64,000 nt of DNA, from NCBI RefSeq assembly GCF_022808865.1, contig NZ_JAKZLB010000002.1, forward strand, positions 655,765-719,764, read 5' to 3'. The notes under the pieces are model-generated. The model was not told the DNA's origin. It saw nothing but the letters and a program-made list of their open reading frames with translations, and did not search any database. The position numbers were made by a program, and so were the translations under genes. The stretch comes from Geothrix oryzisoli. GTDB taxonomy: Bacteria > Acidobacteriota > Holophagae > Holophagales > Holophagaceae. Each line of letters begins with the position of its first letter. The first letter of the stretch is position 1. Shown piece by piece: positions 18,120 to 27,123 of this stretch.

Positions 18120-19589
18120 ATGGGGATGGTTCTCGATCCCACCCTCGATCCGGGCGCATCAAGCCCCCTGTATCTGCAGCTGCAACGGCGGCTGCGGGGG
18201 CTCATCCAGGAAGGCGAGTGGCTGCCGGGCTCGCGCCTGCCCGCCGTGCCGGAGCTGGCCCAGCGCTGGGGCGTCCACCGCCTGACCGTGCTGAAGGCCT
18301 TGGCGGGGCTGAAGCGGACGGGCTGGATCCAGACGGTGCAAGGGCGGGGCAGCTTCGTGGCCCCCCGGCTGCCGGAGGCTCCGGGCCTGCGGGCCAGCGC
18401 CGATTTCCCCTTCGAGGGCTCCCCCATGCTGGTCCACGACGGCGAGCTGGGCTCCTGGCTGGGCGAGACCCTGGAGCGGGTGCAGGATCGCCACCTGGTG
18501 AGCTTCTCGGCGGGGTTCATCCCCTCGGACCTGCTGCCCGGTGAGCACCTGCGCCGGATCACAGCCCAGGTGCTCAAGGAGATGGGCCCGGAGATGTGGG
18601 TCTACGCGGCCCCGGCAGGCTATCCGCCCTATCTCGAAGCGGTCTCCCGCTGGCTGGCCTCGGAGGGCGAGCCCATCGACGAGGGCTGGGGCATCCGGTC
18701 CATCCCCGGGGCCCAGTCCGGATTGGCCCTGGCCCTGGAATCCTTCACCGTGCCAGGCGATCGCGTGCTGGTGGAGAGCCCCTGCTACGTGGGCATCCTG
18801 GCCCTCATCCGCGCCCTGGGCCGCGAGGCCGTGCCCGTGCCCGTGGATCGCCAGGGTCTGGATCCCGATCGGCTGGCGTCCGCGCTGCAGCGCAGTGAGG
18901 CCAAGCTGCTCTTCACGGTGCCCAGCTTCCACAATCCCACGGGCATGACCCAGTCCAAGTCCCGCCGGGAGCGCGTGCTGGCCGTCGCCCGGGCCCACGG
19001 CGTGATCGTGGTGACGGATTCCGCCTACGGCGACCTGCGCTTCTCCGGCAGTTCCCTGCCGCCCTTCCGCCGTCTGGAGGGGGCGGACAACGTCATCCAC
19101 CTCGGCAGCTTCTCCAAGTCGCTGGCCGCAGGCCTGCGCCTGGGCTACCTCATCGCCAAGGACGACCTGCTGCGGCGCATGGCGCTCATCCAGGAGGTGC
19201 AGACCATCGGACAGCCGCCCCTCATGCAGGCGGTGGTGGCCCGCTTCCTCGACACCGGCGGGTTCCGGCGCCACCTGGCCCGTCTCCGCCGGGCCCTCAA
19301 GGAACGCCGCGACGCCATGGTGGAGGCCCTGGCCGAGCACTTCCCCCCGGGCACCCAGGTCTCCGAGCCCAAGGGCGGCATGCACCTGTGGGTGGTGATG
19401 CCCGAAGGCTTCTCCGCCCTCGACCTGCACCGCGACGCCCTGCAGAACGGCATCGGCTTCGCGCCGGGTCCGCTCTTCTTCGCCGACGGCCGAGGCACCA
19501 ACTGCCTCCGCCTGAACTTCTCCACGCACGATCCCGCGACCACCCGGGACGCCATCGCGCGGCTCGGGCACCTGGTCCACCGGGCCTGA
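18120..19589 (+). CDS. MocR-type GntR/aminotransferase regulator
   Basis: The 489-residue protein joins an N-terminal GntR winged helix (residues 15-80, with GSRLPAVPELAQRWGVHRLT) to a fold-type I aminotransferase domain that binds PLP through Lys333 (GSFSKSLAAGLRLGY). MocR proteins use the PLP domain to sense amino acids or PLP-linked metabolites and regulate nearby genes. ilvE starts 24 bases downstream, so control of branched-chain amino acid metabolism is plausible. It could instead be a true aminotransferase with a DNA-binding arm. A second in-frame ATG lies at 18126. Confidence 0.9.
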   Translation: MGMVLDPTLDPGASSPLYLQLQRRLRGLIQEGEWLPGSRLPAVPELAQRWGVHRLTVLKALAGLKRTGWIQTVQGRGSFVAPRLPEAPGLRASADFPFEGSPMLVHDGELGSWLGETLERVQDRHLVSFSAGFIPSDLLPGEHLRRITAQVLKEMGPEMWVYAAPAGYPPYLEAVSRWLASEGEPIDEGWGIRSIPGAQSGLALALESFTVPGDRVLVESPCYVGILALIRALGREAVPVPVDRQGLDPDRLASALQRSEAKLLFTVPSFHNPTGMTQSKSRRERVLAVARAHGVIVVTDSAYGDLRFSGSSLPPFRRLEGADNVIHLGSFSKSLAAGLRLGYLIAKDDLLRRMALIQEVQTIGQPPLMQAVVARFLDTGGFRRHLARLRRALKERRDAMVEALAEHFPPGTQVSEPKGGMHLWVVMPEGFSALDLHRDALQNGIGFAPGPLFFADGRGTNCLRLNFSTHDPATTRDAIARLGHLVHRA

Positions 19590-19612
19590 TCGTCCATCTT
19601 CAAGGAGCGCCT

Positions 19613-20725
19613 GTGAATCCCGTGATGCCCACCTCCACCCTCGAGATCCACCCCTCGGACCACGCCGCCAGCTCCGAGGAACGCACGAAGCTCATGACCA
19701 ATCCCCGCTTCGGCCAGGTGTTCACTGACCACATGGTGGTGATCCCCTACAAGGAGGGCCAGGGCTGGGGCAAGGGCGTGCTGAAGGCCTATGGTCCCAT
19801 CGAGCTGTCCCCGGCCGCCTCCGTGCTGCACTACGGCCAGGCCATCTTCGAAGGCTTCAAGGCCTACAAGCAGAAGGACGGCACCATCGCCGCCTTCCGT
19901 CCCGAGGCCAATGCCCGCCGTTTCGCCACCTCGGCGGCGCGTCTGGCCATGCCCGAGCTGCCCGAGGGGCGGTTCCTGGAGGCGGCCAAGGCCCTCATCG
20001 CCCAGGATCAGGCCTGGGTGCCGGGCGCCGTGGGCGAGAGCCTCTACATGCGCCCCCTCATGATCGGCACGGAGCCTGCGCTGGGCGTCCACGCCAGCAG
20101 CGAGTACCTCTTCATCCTCATGGCCTGCCCCAGCGGCGCCTATTTCTCCGGCGGCGTGAAGCCCGTGACGGTCTGGATCTCCGAGGACTATGTCCGGGCG
20201 GCCCCCGGCGGCACCGGCTTCGCCAAGTGCGCCGGCAACTATGCCGCCAGCCTCGTGGCCCAGAGCCAGGCCAAGGACCAGGGCTGCGACCAGGTGGTGT
20301 GGCTCGATGCCATCCACCGCAGGAACATCGAAGAAATGGGCGGCATGAACATCTTCTTCGTCTACCAGGAGAAGGGCGAGACGGTGGTGGTGACGCCCGA
20401 GCTCACCGGCACGCTGCTGCCCGGCATCACCCGCGACAGCCTGCTGCAGCTGGCCCGCGAGCAGGGTTTCCGCGCCGAGGAGCGCAAGGTCACCGTGGAC
20501 GAGTGGCGCGCCGCCATCCATGATGGCCGCATGACCGAGACCTTCGCCTGCGGCACGGCCGCGGTGATCACGCCCGTGGGGCGCGTGAAGTCCAAGCAGG
20601 GCGAGTGGCTCGTGAACAAGGGCGAGACCGGCCCCGTGGCTGCCAAGCTGCGCGAGTCCCTCCTCAACCTCCAGCACGGCATCGCGCCGGATACCCATGG
20701 CTGGATGAAGACGATCGTCGGATAA
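19613..20725 (+). CDS. ilvE: Branched-chain amino acid aminotransferase
   Basis: This fold-type IV PLP enzyme transfers the amino group between glutamate and the keto acids of Leu, Ile and Val. I start it at the GTG at 19613, because AAGGAG lies five bases upstream; an ATG at 19625 is too far from that site. The 370-residue product has SVLHYGQAIFEGFKAY, the PLP lysine at about residue 205 in GTGFAKCAGNYAAS, and EMGGMNIFFVY near the cofactor. Length fits the long (human BCAT-like) subclass. It probably forms an operon with the MocR-type gene upstream. Confidence 0.94.
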   Translation: MNPVMPTSTLEIHPSDHAASSEERTKLMTNPRFGQVFTDHMVVIPYKEGQGWGKGVLKAYGPIELSPAASVLHYGQAIFEGFKAYKQKDGTIAAFRPEANARRFATSAARLAMPELPEGRFLEAAKALIAQDQAWVPGAVGESLYMRPLMIGTEPALGVHASSEYLFILMACPSGAYFSGGVKPVTVWISEDYVRAAPGGTGFAKCAGNYAASLVAQSQAKDQGCDQVVWLDAIHRRNIEEMGGMNIFFVYQEKGETVVVTPELTGTLLPGITRDSLLQLAREQGFRAEERKVTVDEWRAAIHDGRMTETFACGTAAVITPVGRVKSKQGEWLVNKGETGPVAAKLRESLLNLQHGIAPDTHGWMKTIVG

Positions 20726-20769
20726 TCCGGACCGGACCGGGGCCGCGCCCCAGCCCGCCGGAGGGGGCC

Positions 20770-22152
20770 ATGCCCACCGTCCGCCACGGGAGACCCGCCT
20801 GGAGAGTTCGCCTCTCCGCGGGTCTCCTGTCCGTCCTGGCCTGGGGCTGCGCCACCCCGCATCCCCTGGCCTACACGCCCGCCGTGCCCGAAGCCGCCCG
20901 GCGCGGAAGCATGGCGGTGGCCGTGCGGCCCATCGCGTCCCCGTCCGGGGCCTCGCCCCAGCTGGGCGGAAAGGTCGGCAAGGGGTCTGCGACCGGCCAG
21001 GGGGCGACCACCGGGGCCGCGACAGGGGCGATGGCGGGCCTCCTGACCTCGCTCCAGACGGGACCCTTCTTCGTCCTCCTCGCCCCCATCCTCGTGCCGG
21101 CGGGGGCCCTCGTGGGCGGGGCGGGGGGCGCGGCCGTGGGCTATGCCCATGGCATCCCCCGGAAAGAGGCGGAGGCCGCGCAGGCGCTGCTGGCCCGCAA
21201 CCAGGCGGACCTCTCCGCCGAGCTGGCGCAGCGGGTGGCCCGGCGCCTGCCCGGGCTGGGGAAGGTCCAGGCCTCGCCGGGTGTGGCGCCGGACCTGCGG
21301 ATCGATGTCTCGGCCCTGTCCTGGGGCCTGTACGGCGGGGCGGGCGCCCAGCCCGTGGCGGACTTCGAACTCACCGTGGGCTATGGGGTCCTGGACGGGA
21401 AGGGCGCGATGCTGCTCTTCCGGCAGTTCACGGTGGGCGGCCCCCGCCGGCCCCTCCAGGCCTGGGCCGCGGAGGACGGCCGGCTCCTGCGCCAGGCCGT
21501 GGAGCGGGCCGTGGACGAGGCCGCGGAGGCCGTGTGCGACGCGACCTTCCTGATCCAGGACTTCCACCTGTCCGGAGACCTGCCCCCGCTGACCTGCGGC
21601 TTGCTCCCCCTCCGGCCGGGCCCGATGTTCCTGGCGGCTCCGCCCTTCCGGGGGGCCCTGCCGAAGGTGGAGGACTGCAGCCCGGTGCTGCGCTGGGAGG
21701 CCTTCCCCCGGCAGCAGGATCTGGACCACGACCAGGGCGGGGTGTGCCGGCGCATCGGCGAGGTCTGCTACGACCTCCGCATCTGGGTGTCGGTGGGGGG
21801 CGGCCCGGGGGACCTGGTGTACGAGCGGACCGGCCTCCACCTGGAACCCCGGGCGGATCCGGCCGAGGCCTCGCCGCCCGAAGGCGAGCCGAGGCGCCCC
21901 GCGCGGCCCGCTGCGGAGCACCGCGTCGAGGCGGTCCTGGCCCCGGCCACCGAGTACCTCTGGTCGGTGCGGGCGCGCTTCACCCTGGATGGCGTGGCCC
22001 GCGCCACGCGGTGGTCCATGAACCAGTCGCCGGATGTCCGGGCCCAGACCACGGCCCAGCGGTGGTTCCGGATGGAGCCTCTCCCGCCGCGCGGCCCCTG
22101 CCTCTACGACGGCATCCCGCCCCTGCGGCACCACCGGTTCCGCACCCCCTGA
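20770..22152 (+). CDS. Putative envelope lipoprotein, unknown function
   Basis: The 460-residue protein begins with an arginine-rich signal and a possible lipid-attachment Cys in AWGCATP. A Gly/Ala-rich stretch with a hydrophobic hairpin (about residues 75-130) recalls glycine-zipper segments. The C-terminal half has several Cys residues and a pattern seen in fibronectin-like modules (VEDCSPVLRWEAF and TEYLWSVRARFTLDG). The ATG at 20770 follows GGAGGGGGCC. I do not recognise a catalytic motif. A small cytochrome gene follows on the same strand. Confidence 0.7.
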   Translation: MPTVRHGRPAWRVRLSAGLLSVLAWGCATPHPLAYTPAVPEAARRGSMAVAVRPIASPSGASPQLGGKVGKGSATGQGATTGAATGAMAGLLTSLQTGPFFVLLAPILVPAGALVGGAGGAAVGYAHGIPRKEAEAAQALLARNQADLSAELAQRVARRLPGLGKVQASPGVAPDLRIDVSALSWGLYGGAGAQPVADFELTVGYGVLDGKGAMLLFRQFTVGGPRRPLQAWAAEDGRLLRQAVERAVDEAAEAVCDATFLIQDFHLSGDLPPLTCGLLPLRPGPMFLAAPPFRGALPKVEDCSPVLRWEAFPRQQDLDHDQGGVCRRIGEVCYDLRIWVSVGGGPGDLVYERTGLHLEPRADPAEASPPEGEPRRPARPAAEHRVEAVLAPATEYLWSVRARFTLDGVARATRWSMNQSPDVRAQTTAQRWFRMEPLPPRGPCLYDGIPPLRHHRFRTP

Positions 22153-22238
22153 AGGGCCCGGATCATTCACGACCTTTGGGTTGGATGAAGATTTGGATGC
22201 GGGCGCGTAGCCTGGAGGCCTCTTCCGAGGAGGAATCC

Positions 22239-22592
22239 ATGATTCTGATCCGTTCTGTGGTGGCGGCTTTCATCGCGAGCGCGTGCGCGCTCTCCGGCGC
22301 AGCGCCCACGCGTGTCGGCACCGCGGCCTGCAAGATGTGCCACAAGGTCCAGTTCGAGTCCTGGAACGCCTCGGCGCACGCCAAGCTGAAGCCCGTACTG
22401 GACTGCGAAGCCTGCCACGGCCCCGGCAGCGAGTACAAGGCCGTGAAGGTCATGAAGGATCCCGCCGCCGCGAAGAAGGCCGGCCTGATCATGCCGGACA
22501 AGGCGCAGTGCGCCACCTGCCACGGCAAGAAGAAGGTCTCCCCCATGACCGACGCGATGTTCGCGAAGGTGCATGCCCACAAGAAGGCCTGA
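22239..22592 (+). CDS. Three-haem periplasmic cytochrome c
   Basis: The 117-residue product has a cleavable signal peptide (about residues 1-22) and three haem-binding motifs, CKMCH at 31-35, CEACH at 56-60 and CATCH at 91-95. A separate His49 in SAHAK and HAHKK at the end may provide distal ligands. The pattern resembles the cytochrome c554/c-prime family in miniature. A role in periplasmic electron transfer fits the respiratory style of the window. The ATG follows GAGGAGGAATCC, a strong ribosome site. The next gene is convergent, 5 bases away. Confidence 0.9.
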   Translation: MILIRSVVAAFIASACALSGAAPTRVGTAACKMCHKVQFESWNASAHAKLKPVLDCEACHGPGSEYKAVKVMKDPAAAKKAGLIMPDKAQCATCHGKKKVSPMTDAMFAKVHAHKKA

Positions 22593-22597
22593 CGCGC

Positions 22598-23851
22598 TCA
22601 GATGTCTGCCGCCGCCACCCGGGCCTGGAGCCAGGGATCCAGCCCGGGGGCGAGGTAGAAGCGGGGGAAGAGCAGGTCCGCCTCGTCCGCGAGGACGCCC
22701 TCCCGCACGGCGCGGCGGGCGAGCGCCGTGCCCGGGTAGATGCGGATGCCCACGGTGACCCTCAGGCCGTCCAGCCGCAGCGAACGGGCGAAGGCCAGGC
22801 TCTCCTCCACGGTCTCGCGGGTCTCGCCGGGACCGCCCAGGAGCAGGAAGCCCATGCGCCGGATGCCGTGGGCCGCGAGCAGGTCCGAGATGCGCCGCAC
22901 CTCGTCCGGCGCGAAGCGCTTGTTCATCTCCTTGAGGATCGCCGGCGAGCCGCTCTCGAAGCCCAGGCTGGCCTCGACGCAGCCCGAGGCGGCCATGGCG
23001 CGGACCAGCTCCTCGCCGACGCCCTGCGGGTAGAGGATGCACCGCCACTGCACGGCGGGGGCGAGGGGCCGGAGGCCCCGGCAGAGCGCCAGGGCCTGGG
23101 CTTCGGGGAGGTTGAAGGAGTTGTCCACGAAGTAGAAGCGCCGGTAGCCCCGCCGGGCCAGGGCGGCAACGGCATCCGCCACCTGCCGCGGGGAACGGCA
23201 CCGGTACGCCCGGCCCTGGATGCGGGCCGTGGAGCAGTAGGAGCAGTCGTTGGGGCACCCGCGCCGCGACTGCACCGGTACCCAGAACTCGGGGGACTCC
23301 CGGTCCGCCGGGCGTTCCAGCGCGTCGTCCCACAGGGGGAACCGGTCCAGGTCGGTGACGGCCGCGCACGTCGTGGCCCCGCGGTCACCGGCGACCTGGA
23401 CCCCCGGGACGTCCCGGGGATCCCGGCCGGCTCGGAGGCGCTCCAGCAGGGCGGGGAAGGCTGCCTCGCCATCGCCCCGGATGCCGTAGTCGGCCGCCAG
23501 GTAAGCGAGGGTCTCCCGGGGGAAGATGCTGTAGCCGGGCCCGCCCAGCACGATGGGGGCTTGGGAGGCCGCCCGGCAGGCCGTCACGACCTCCCTCGCC
23601 TTCTCCAGCAGGAAGTGGGGCTCCTGCCGGTTCTGGTCGTCGATGTTCCGGATGGAGAGGCCGATGACTTCGGGAGCGCTCTCGCGGATGGCCTGGTGGA
23701 TGGCAGCGCCGAGCTCCCCAGCGTCGAGGAGGTCGAGGAAGGCCACGGTGTGCCCGGCCTGGCGCAAGGCCGCCGCCACGAGGCCCAGACCGTAGGGCAG
23801 GGCCACCATGCTGATCCGCTCAGTGTTCGCCGCGATCAGGAGGATCCGCAT
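22598..23851 (-). CDS. B12-binding radical SAM protein
   Basis: The 417-residue protein has an N-terminal cobalamin-binding Rossmann domain (residues 1-140, with GLGLVAAALRQAGH) and a radical SAM barrel. Its CxxxCxxC cluster motif reads CPNDCSYC near residue 200, and EASLGFESGSPAIL follows as the usual SAM-contact strand. Proteins of this class catalyse methylations or rearrangements on unreactive carbons. The substrate is unknown. It follows a second radical SAM gene by 15 bases on the same strand, so the two probably form one pathway. Confidence 0.9.
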   Translation of the reverse strand: MRILLIAANTERISMVALPYGLGLVAAALRQAGHTVAFLDLLDAGELGAAIHQAIRESAPEVIGLSIRNIDDQNRQEPHFLLEKAREVVTACRAASQAPIVLGGPGYSIFPRETLAYLAADYGIRGDGEAAFPALLERLRAGRDPRDVPGVQVAGDRGATTCAAVTDLDRFPLWDDALERPADRESPEFWVPVQSRRGCPNDCSYCSTARIQGRAYRCRSPRQVADAVAALARRGYRRFYFVDNSFNLPEAQALALCRGLRPLAPAVQWRCILYPQGVGEELVRAMAASGCVEASLGFESGSPAILKEMNKRFAPDEVRRISDLLAAHGIRRMGFLLLGGPGETRETVEESLAFARSLRLDGLRVTVGIRIYPGTALARRAVREGVLADEADLLFPRFYLAPGLDPWLQARVAAADI

Positions 23852-23866
23852 GGCGCCTCCCGGGGG

Positions 23867-24937
23867 TCAGCCCATCCTTGCGTGCTTGGCGAGCCACGTG
23901 GGCAGGGACCGCAGGTTGTAGTAGGTGCCCAGGTTGTAGAAGCAGGTGGAGGAGCAGTGGGGCAGGCAGGCCTCCTTGGCGGCCCGTAGCGCCTCGGGGT
24001 TGAAGTCGGGCTTCCAGATGCGGCCCCAGTCGTAGGGGTGCGTGATGAGGTCGAAGCAGGGCGCGATGGAGCCGTCCGGCTTGATCAGTGCGCCGTTGTG
24101 CCCGGCGCGGCAATCCCAGGGTTCGATCCGGCCCCGCAGGCGGTCCTTCATGGCCCGGAGGTGCTCGGGCGCGTTGACCATGCACCAGCCCTGGTCCTGC
24201 TTCTCGATGAGCCAGTCCAGGAGCGCGTCCACCTCCCCGTACTGCTCGGGCCGGATGCGGAGGTCGTTGTCGGGGTGGGCGTAGTGCTCGGTGTCCACGG
24301 TGGCCTGCGGGTCCTCCAGCAGGTGGTAGTCGGTGCCGATGCCGTTCTGGTGCGCGATCTCGGTGAGCATCCGCACGTCCCGGAGGTTGGGGCCGCAGAT
24401 GTTGATGTTGAAGAAGAGGATGTAGCCGTAGGTCTTCTGCTGGGCCACGAGGTAGCGGAACTGCGGCTCGATGGCCAGGAGCGCCTTCGGCAGGCCCTTC
24501 CGGGGCGCCACGCAGTCCACGGCCAGGTTGATGGCGGTGACCCCGGCCCGGCCCGCCGCATCGATGAAGGACCGGTCCATGAGGTAGCCGTTGGTGGGCA
24601 GGTAGACGAAGAACCCGTTCTCGCTGCCGTAGCGGATCACGTCCAGGATGAAGTCCTTCCGCACCAGGGGCTCGCCGCCCATGATGGCGAGGACCCGGCA
24701 GCCCACCGTCTTCAGCCAGTCGATGGAGGAGCGTGCCGTCTCGAGGGGCATGCCCGGCCGGTGGTTGTCGTACTGGAAGCAGTAGTGGCAATCCACGTTG
24801 CACTTCCAGTCGGTGAAGAGGTAGCAGAGCAGGGGCCGGAACTCGTCCGGCCGCAGCCGCGACCCGACGTAGGGAACGGCCCAGCGCCGGATGGCGCGGG
24901 CCCCGTTGAGGCTCCGGTACCGAAGCGTGTCCAGCAT
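23867..24937 (-). CDS. Radical SAM protein with SPASM-like C-terminus
   Basis: The 356-residue product carries the radical SAM motif CNVDCHYC (Cys46, Cys50, Cys53) and a MGGEPL strand typical of the superfamily. The C-terminal region has a cysteine series (CRAGHNGALIKPDGSIAPC, then CLPHCSSTC), as in SPASM or twitch domains that bind additional Fe-S clusters. Such enzymes often mature peptides or modify cofactors and lipids. No precursor peptide or partner is visible nearby apart from the B12-type radical SAM gene downstream. A GGAGGAGGC ribosome site precedes the ATG. Confidence 0.88.
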   Translation of the reverse strand: MLDTLRYRSLNGARAIRRWAVPYVGSRLRPDEFRPLLCYLFTDWKCNVDCHYCFQYDNHRPGMPLETARSSIDWLKTVGCRVLAIMGGEPLVRKDFILDVIRYGSENGFFVYLPTNGYLMDRSFIDAAGRAGVTAINLAVDCVAPRKGLPKALLAIEPQFRYLVAQQKTYGYILFFNINICGPNLRDVRMLTEIAHQNGIGTDYHLLEDPQATVDTEHYAHPDNDLRIRPEQYGEVDALLDWLIEKQDQGWCMVNAPEHLRAMKDRLRGRIEPWDCRAGHNGALIKPDGSIAPCFDLITHPYDWGRIWKPDFNPEALRAAKEACLPHCSSTCFYNLGTYYNLRSLPTWLAKHARMG

Positions 24938-25156
24938 CGCCTCCTCCTTTCACTTCCGGATCGCCGGGCGATCAGGCCTTGAAAACCGGGAAGACGCCTT
25001 GAGCAAGGATCCGTCCACCTTCCAGCGCCAGCCCCTGGGGGCCGGCCGGCGGATGCGACGCCCCATGCTAGGCCCATCCCCGGGGGCGGGGGCGGTTTTC
25101 TTTCGGGACCTCGGCCGGTCTCCCCGAGCCAAGACGGGAGCCGGGGATTCAGTGAC

Positions 25157-25181
25157 TTCGAATCCCCCGCATCTCCGCCAC
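25157..25181 (+). repeat. Inverted partial copy of the tRNA-Ser 3' end
   Basis: The bases TTCGAATCCCCC at 25157-25168 and CTCCGCCAC at 25173-25181 repeat, in opposite orientation, the T-arm and acceptor 3' end of the tRNA-Ser gene that begins at 25209. No rest of a tRNA is present. It may be a relic of an insertion at the tRNA gene, or an accidental palindrome. Confidence 0.4.
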
Positions 25182-25184
25182 GAA

Positions 25185-25206
25185 GAAGCCGCCTTTCGGC
25201 GGCTTC
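25185..25206 (-). terminator. Terminator after tRNA-Ser (GCU)
   Basis: A 9-bp stem GAAGCCGCC/GGCGGCTTC with a TTTC loop lies directly downstream of the minus-strand tRNA gene. Confidence 0.7.
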
Positions 25207-25208
25207 AG

Positions 25209-25301
<93 letters not shown>

Positions 25302-25384
25302 AAGGTCCCCCAGATTACCGTTGGGGGTGGCTTGGCACAAGGCTTCTTGCCCAGAGCCGCGCCCAGCCTTCAAGATGGAGGCAC

Positions 25385-25474
25385 GGAGGGATGGCCGAGC
25401 GGTTTAAGGCAACGGTCTTGAAAACCGTCGTGGGTGTGAGCTCACCGCGAGTTCGAATCTCGCTCCCTCCGCCA
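25385..25474 (+). tRNA. tRNA-Ser (anticodon UGA)
   Basis: A 90-nt cloverleaf starts with GGAGGGATGGCCGAGCGG and ends in an encoded CCA. The anticodon stem-loop ACGGT-CTTGAAA-ACCGT gives UGA. The long variable arm and the TTCGAAT T-loop fit serine. It lies 83 bases from the divergent GCU gene, and a GC-rich hairpin follows it. Confidence 0.95.
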
Positions 25475-25479
25475 CATCA

Positions 25480-25500
25480 GCGCCCCGCACCGCGGGGCGC
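25480..25500 (+). terminator. Hairpin after tRNA-Ser (UGA)
   Basis: GCGCCCC pairs with GGGGCGC seven bases later. There is no clear T-tract, so it may act as a processing or termination hairpin. Confidence 0.5.
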
Positions 25501-25596
25501 AATCGTTGCTTTGTGGCGTGGACGTTGTCATTCCGTCAATCCTGGCCGAAATTTCTGTCTGCACACGTATAGTCGGGGATCAGCGGTGCGGAGGTC

Positions 25597-27120
25597 GTGG
25601 TGCGGATGCTGCTTTCCTTGATGATCCCTTCTCTCCTGTGGGCGGCCCAGCCGGCGGCGCCGGTCCACGACCACTACGACCGCCGCCTGGCGCCTCGCAT
25701 GGTGCCCCTGCTGTCCGAGGTGATCCGCTTCCCCACGGTCGCCGGGAACACGAGGGCCTGGACGGACCAGAAGACCTGGCTCCAGACGCTCGCCACGGGC
25801 CTGGGCTTTGAGGTACGGGACGCGGGCAAGGTGATGGAGGTGGACCTGCCGGCCACGGACGGGCGGGCAGGTGCGCCGGTGCTCGGGCTCCTCGTCCATG
25901 GCGACGTGCAGCCTGTGGACGACCACTGGAGCATCCCGCCCTTCTCGGGGACCGTGAAGGATGGGCAGGTCCTCGGCCGCGGGGCCGCGGACGACAAGGG
26001 CCCGATGATCCAGGCCCTCCTGGCCATGAAGGCCCTGAAGGAGGCGGGCCCCGTCCGGTCCAGCACCATCCGGCTCCTGGTGGGAAGCGACGAGGAGAGC
26101 ACCAACACCGACATCACGGACTACCTGAAGGCGAACCGGCCGCCGGACTTCAGCCTCGTGCTCGACTCCGCCTTCCCCGTGGTTGTGGGCGAGAAGGCCT
26201 GGAACGCCCTCACCCTCGCAACCCAGCGACCCACCGCTCCCACGGCGGACCGCCCCTGGGCCGTGGCGGCCCTGGAGGCGGGCCTGGCCACGAGCATCGT
26301 CCCCGATCGGGCGGTGATCCGCCTGGCCTCCGAGATCGGAACGGACCCCCTGGCCGCCCTCCAGGAGCGCCTGGAAGCCCGGCCACTGGCCCCCGGGTGC
26401 CGGGCGGCCTTCGGCCTTGCGCCGGAGGGGGCCGGAGCCTCCCTGACCATCACGGTCCAGGGCAAGGCCGCCCATGGGGGCGTCAACCTGGAGGGGGGCC
26501 GCAATGCGCTCGTGGCCCTGGCGCGGCTGCTCGACGGCGAACTGCCGCCGGGCGGGGCGGATGACCTGCTGGCCTTCGTGCGGCAGGCGGGCCGGGACCT
26601 GTACGGGACCGGGCTGGGACTCCCTGAATCCGATCCACTCTGGGGCCGGTGCGCGGTGAACGTGGCCACCCTCAAGCCGGAGCCAGACGGCAGTCTGAAG
26701 CTCACCCTCAACATCCGCGCGACGCCGAGGTGCTACGGACCCGCGCTGGAGGCGCACCTCCGGCAGGTGGTCTCCGAGTTCGCGGCCGCTCGGCACGCGA
26801 CCTTCAGCTTCGGGGGCTTCTTCGGGGACATGCCGCTGGGTTTCGACCCCCAGTCCCGGTTGGTGAAGCGCCTCATGGCCGACTATGCCCGCGCCACCGG
26901 AAGGGTGGATCAGCCCGCCATCTCGGGGGGCGGCACCTACGCCAAGCGCATGCCCCACGCCATCGCCTTCGGCATGTGGTTCCCCGGCAGGCCCTACCCG
27001 GGGCACGACGTGGACGAGCAGGTGCCGATCGAGGACCTGCACCGCGGCGTCCACGTGCTCATCGAGACCCTCACCGACCTCGCCTGCGGCGAGCCGCTGA
27101 AGGAGCCCTTCAAGCCCTGA
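25597..27120 (+). CDS. Secreted M20 family dipeptidase
   Basis: The product (507 residues from the first GTG) has a short signal peptide and the zinc-peptidase features of the M20/PepV group. The motif LVHGDVQPVD supplies the first metal ligands, GRGAADDKGP supplies the bridging Asp, and GSDEEST holds the catalytic Glu pair; later come GGGTYAK and the metal-binding His in PGHDVDEQ. The dimerisation domain lies at about residues 220-380 (GKAAHGG). GTG codons at 25597 and 25600 and an ATG at 25606 could all start it; GGAGG at 25589 favours the GTGs. It probably degrades dipeptides in the periplasm. Confidence 0.9.
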   Translation: MVRMLLSLMIPSLLWAAQPAAPVHDHYDRRLAPRMVPLLSEVIRFPTVAGNTRAWTDQKTWLQTLATGLGFEVRDAGKVMEVDLPATDGRAGAPVLGLLVHGDVQPVDDHWSIPPFSGTVKDGQVLGRGAADDKGPMIQALLAMKALKEAGPVRSSTIRLLVGSDEESTNTDITDYLKANRPPDFSLVLDSAFPVVVGEKAWNALTLATQRPTAPTADRPWAVAALEAGLATSIVPDRAVIRLASEIGTDPLAALQERLEARPLAPGCRAAFGLAPEGAGASLTITVQGKAAHGGVNLEGGRNALVALARLLDGELPPGGADDLLAFVRQAGRDLYGTGLGLPESDPLWGRCAVNVATLKPEPDGSLKLTLNIRATPRCYGPALEAHLRQVVSEFAAARHATFSFGGFFGDMPLGFDPQSRLVKRLMADYARATGRVDQPAISGGGTYAKRMPHAIAFGMWFPGRPYPGHDVDEQVPIEDLHRGVHVLIETLTDLACGEPLKEPFKP

Positions 27121-27123
27121 TCC

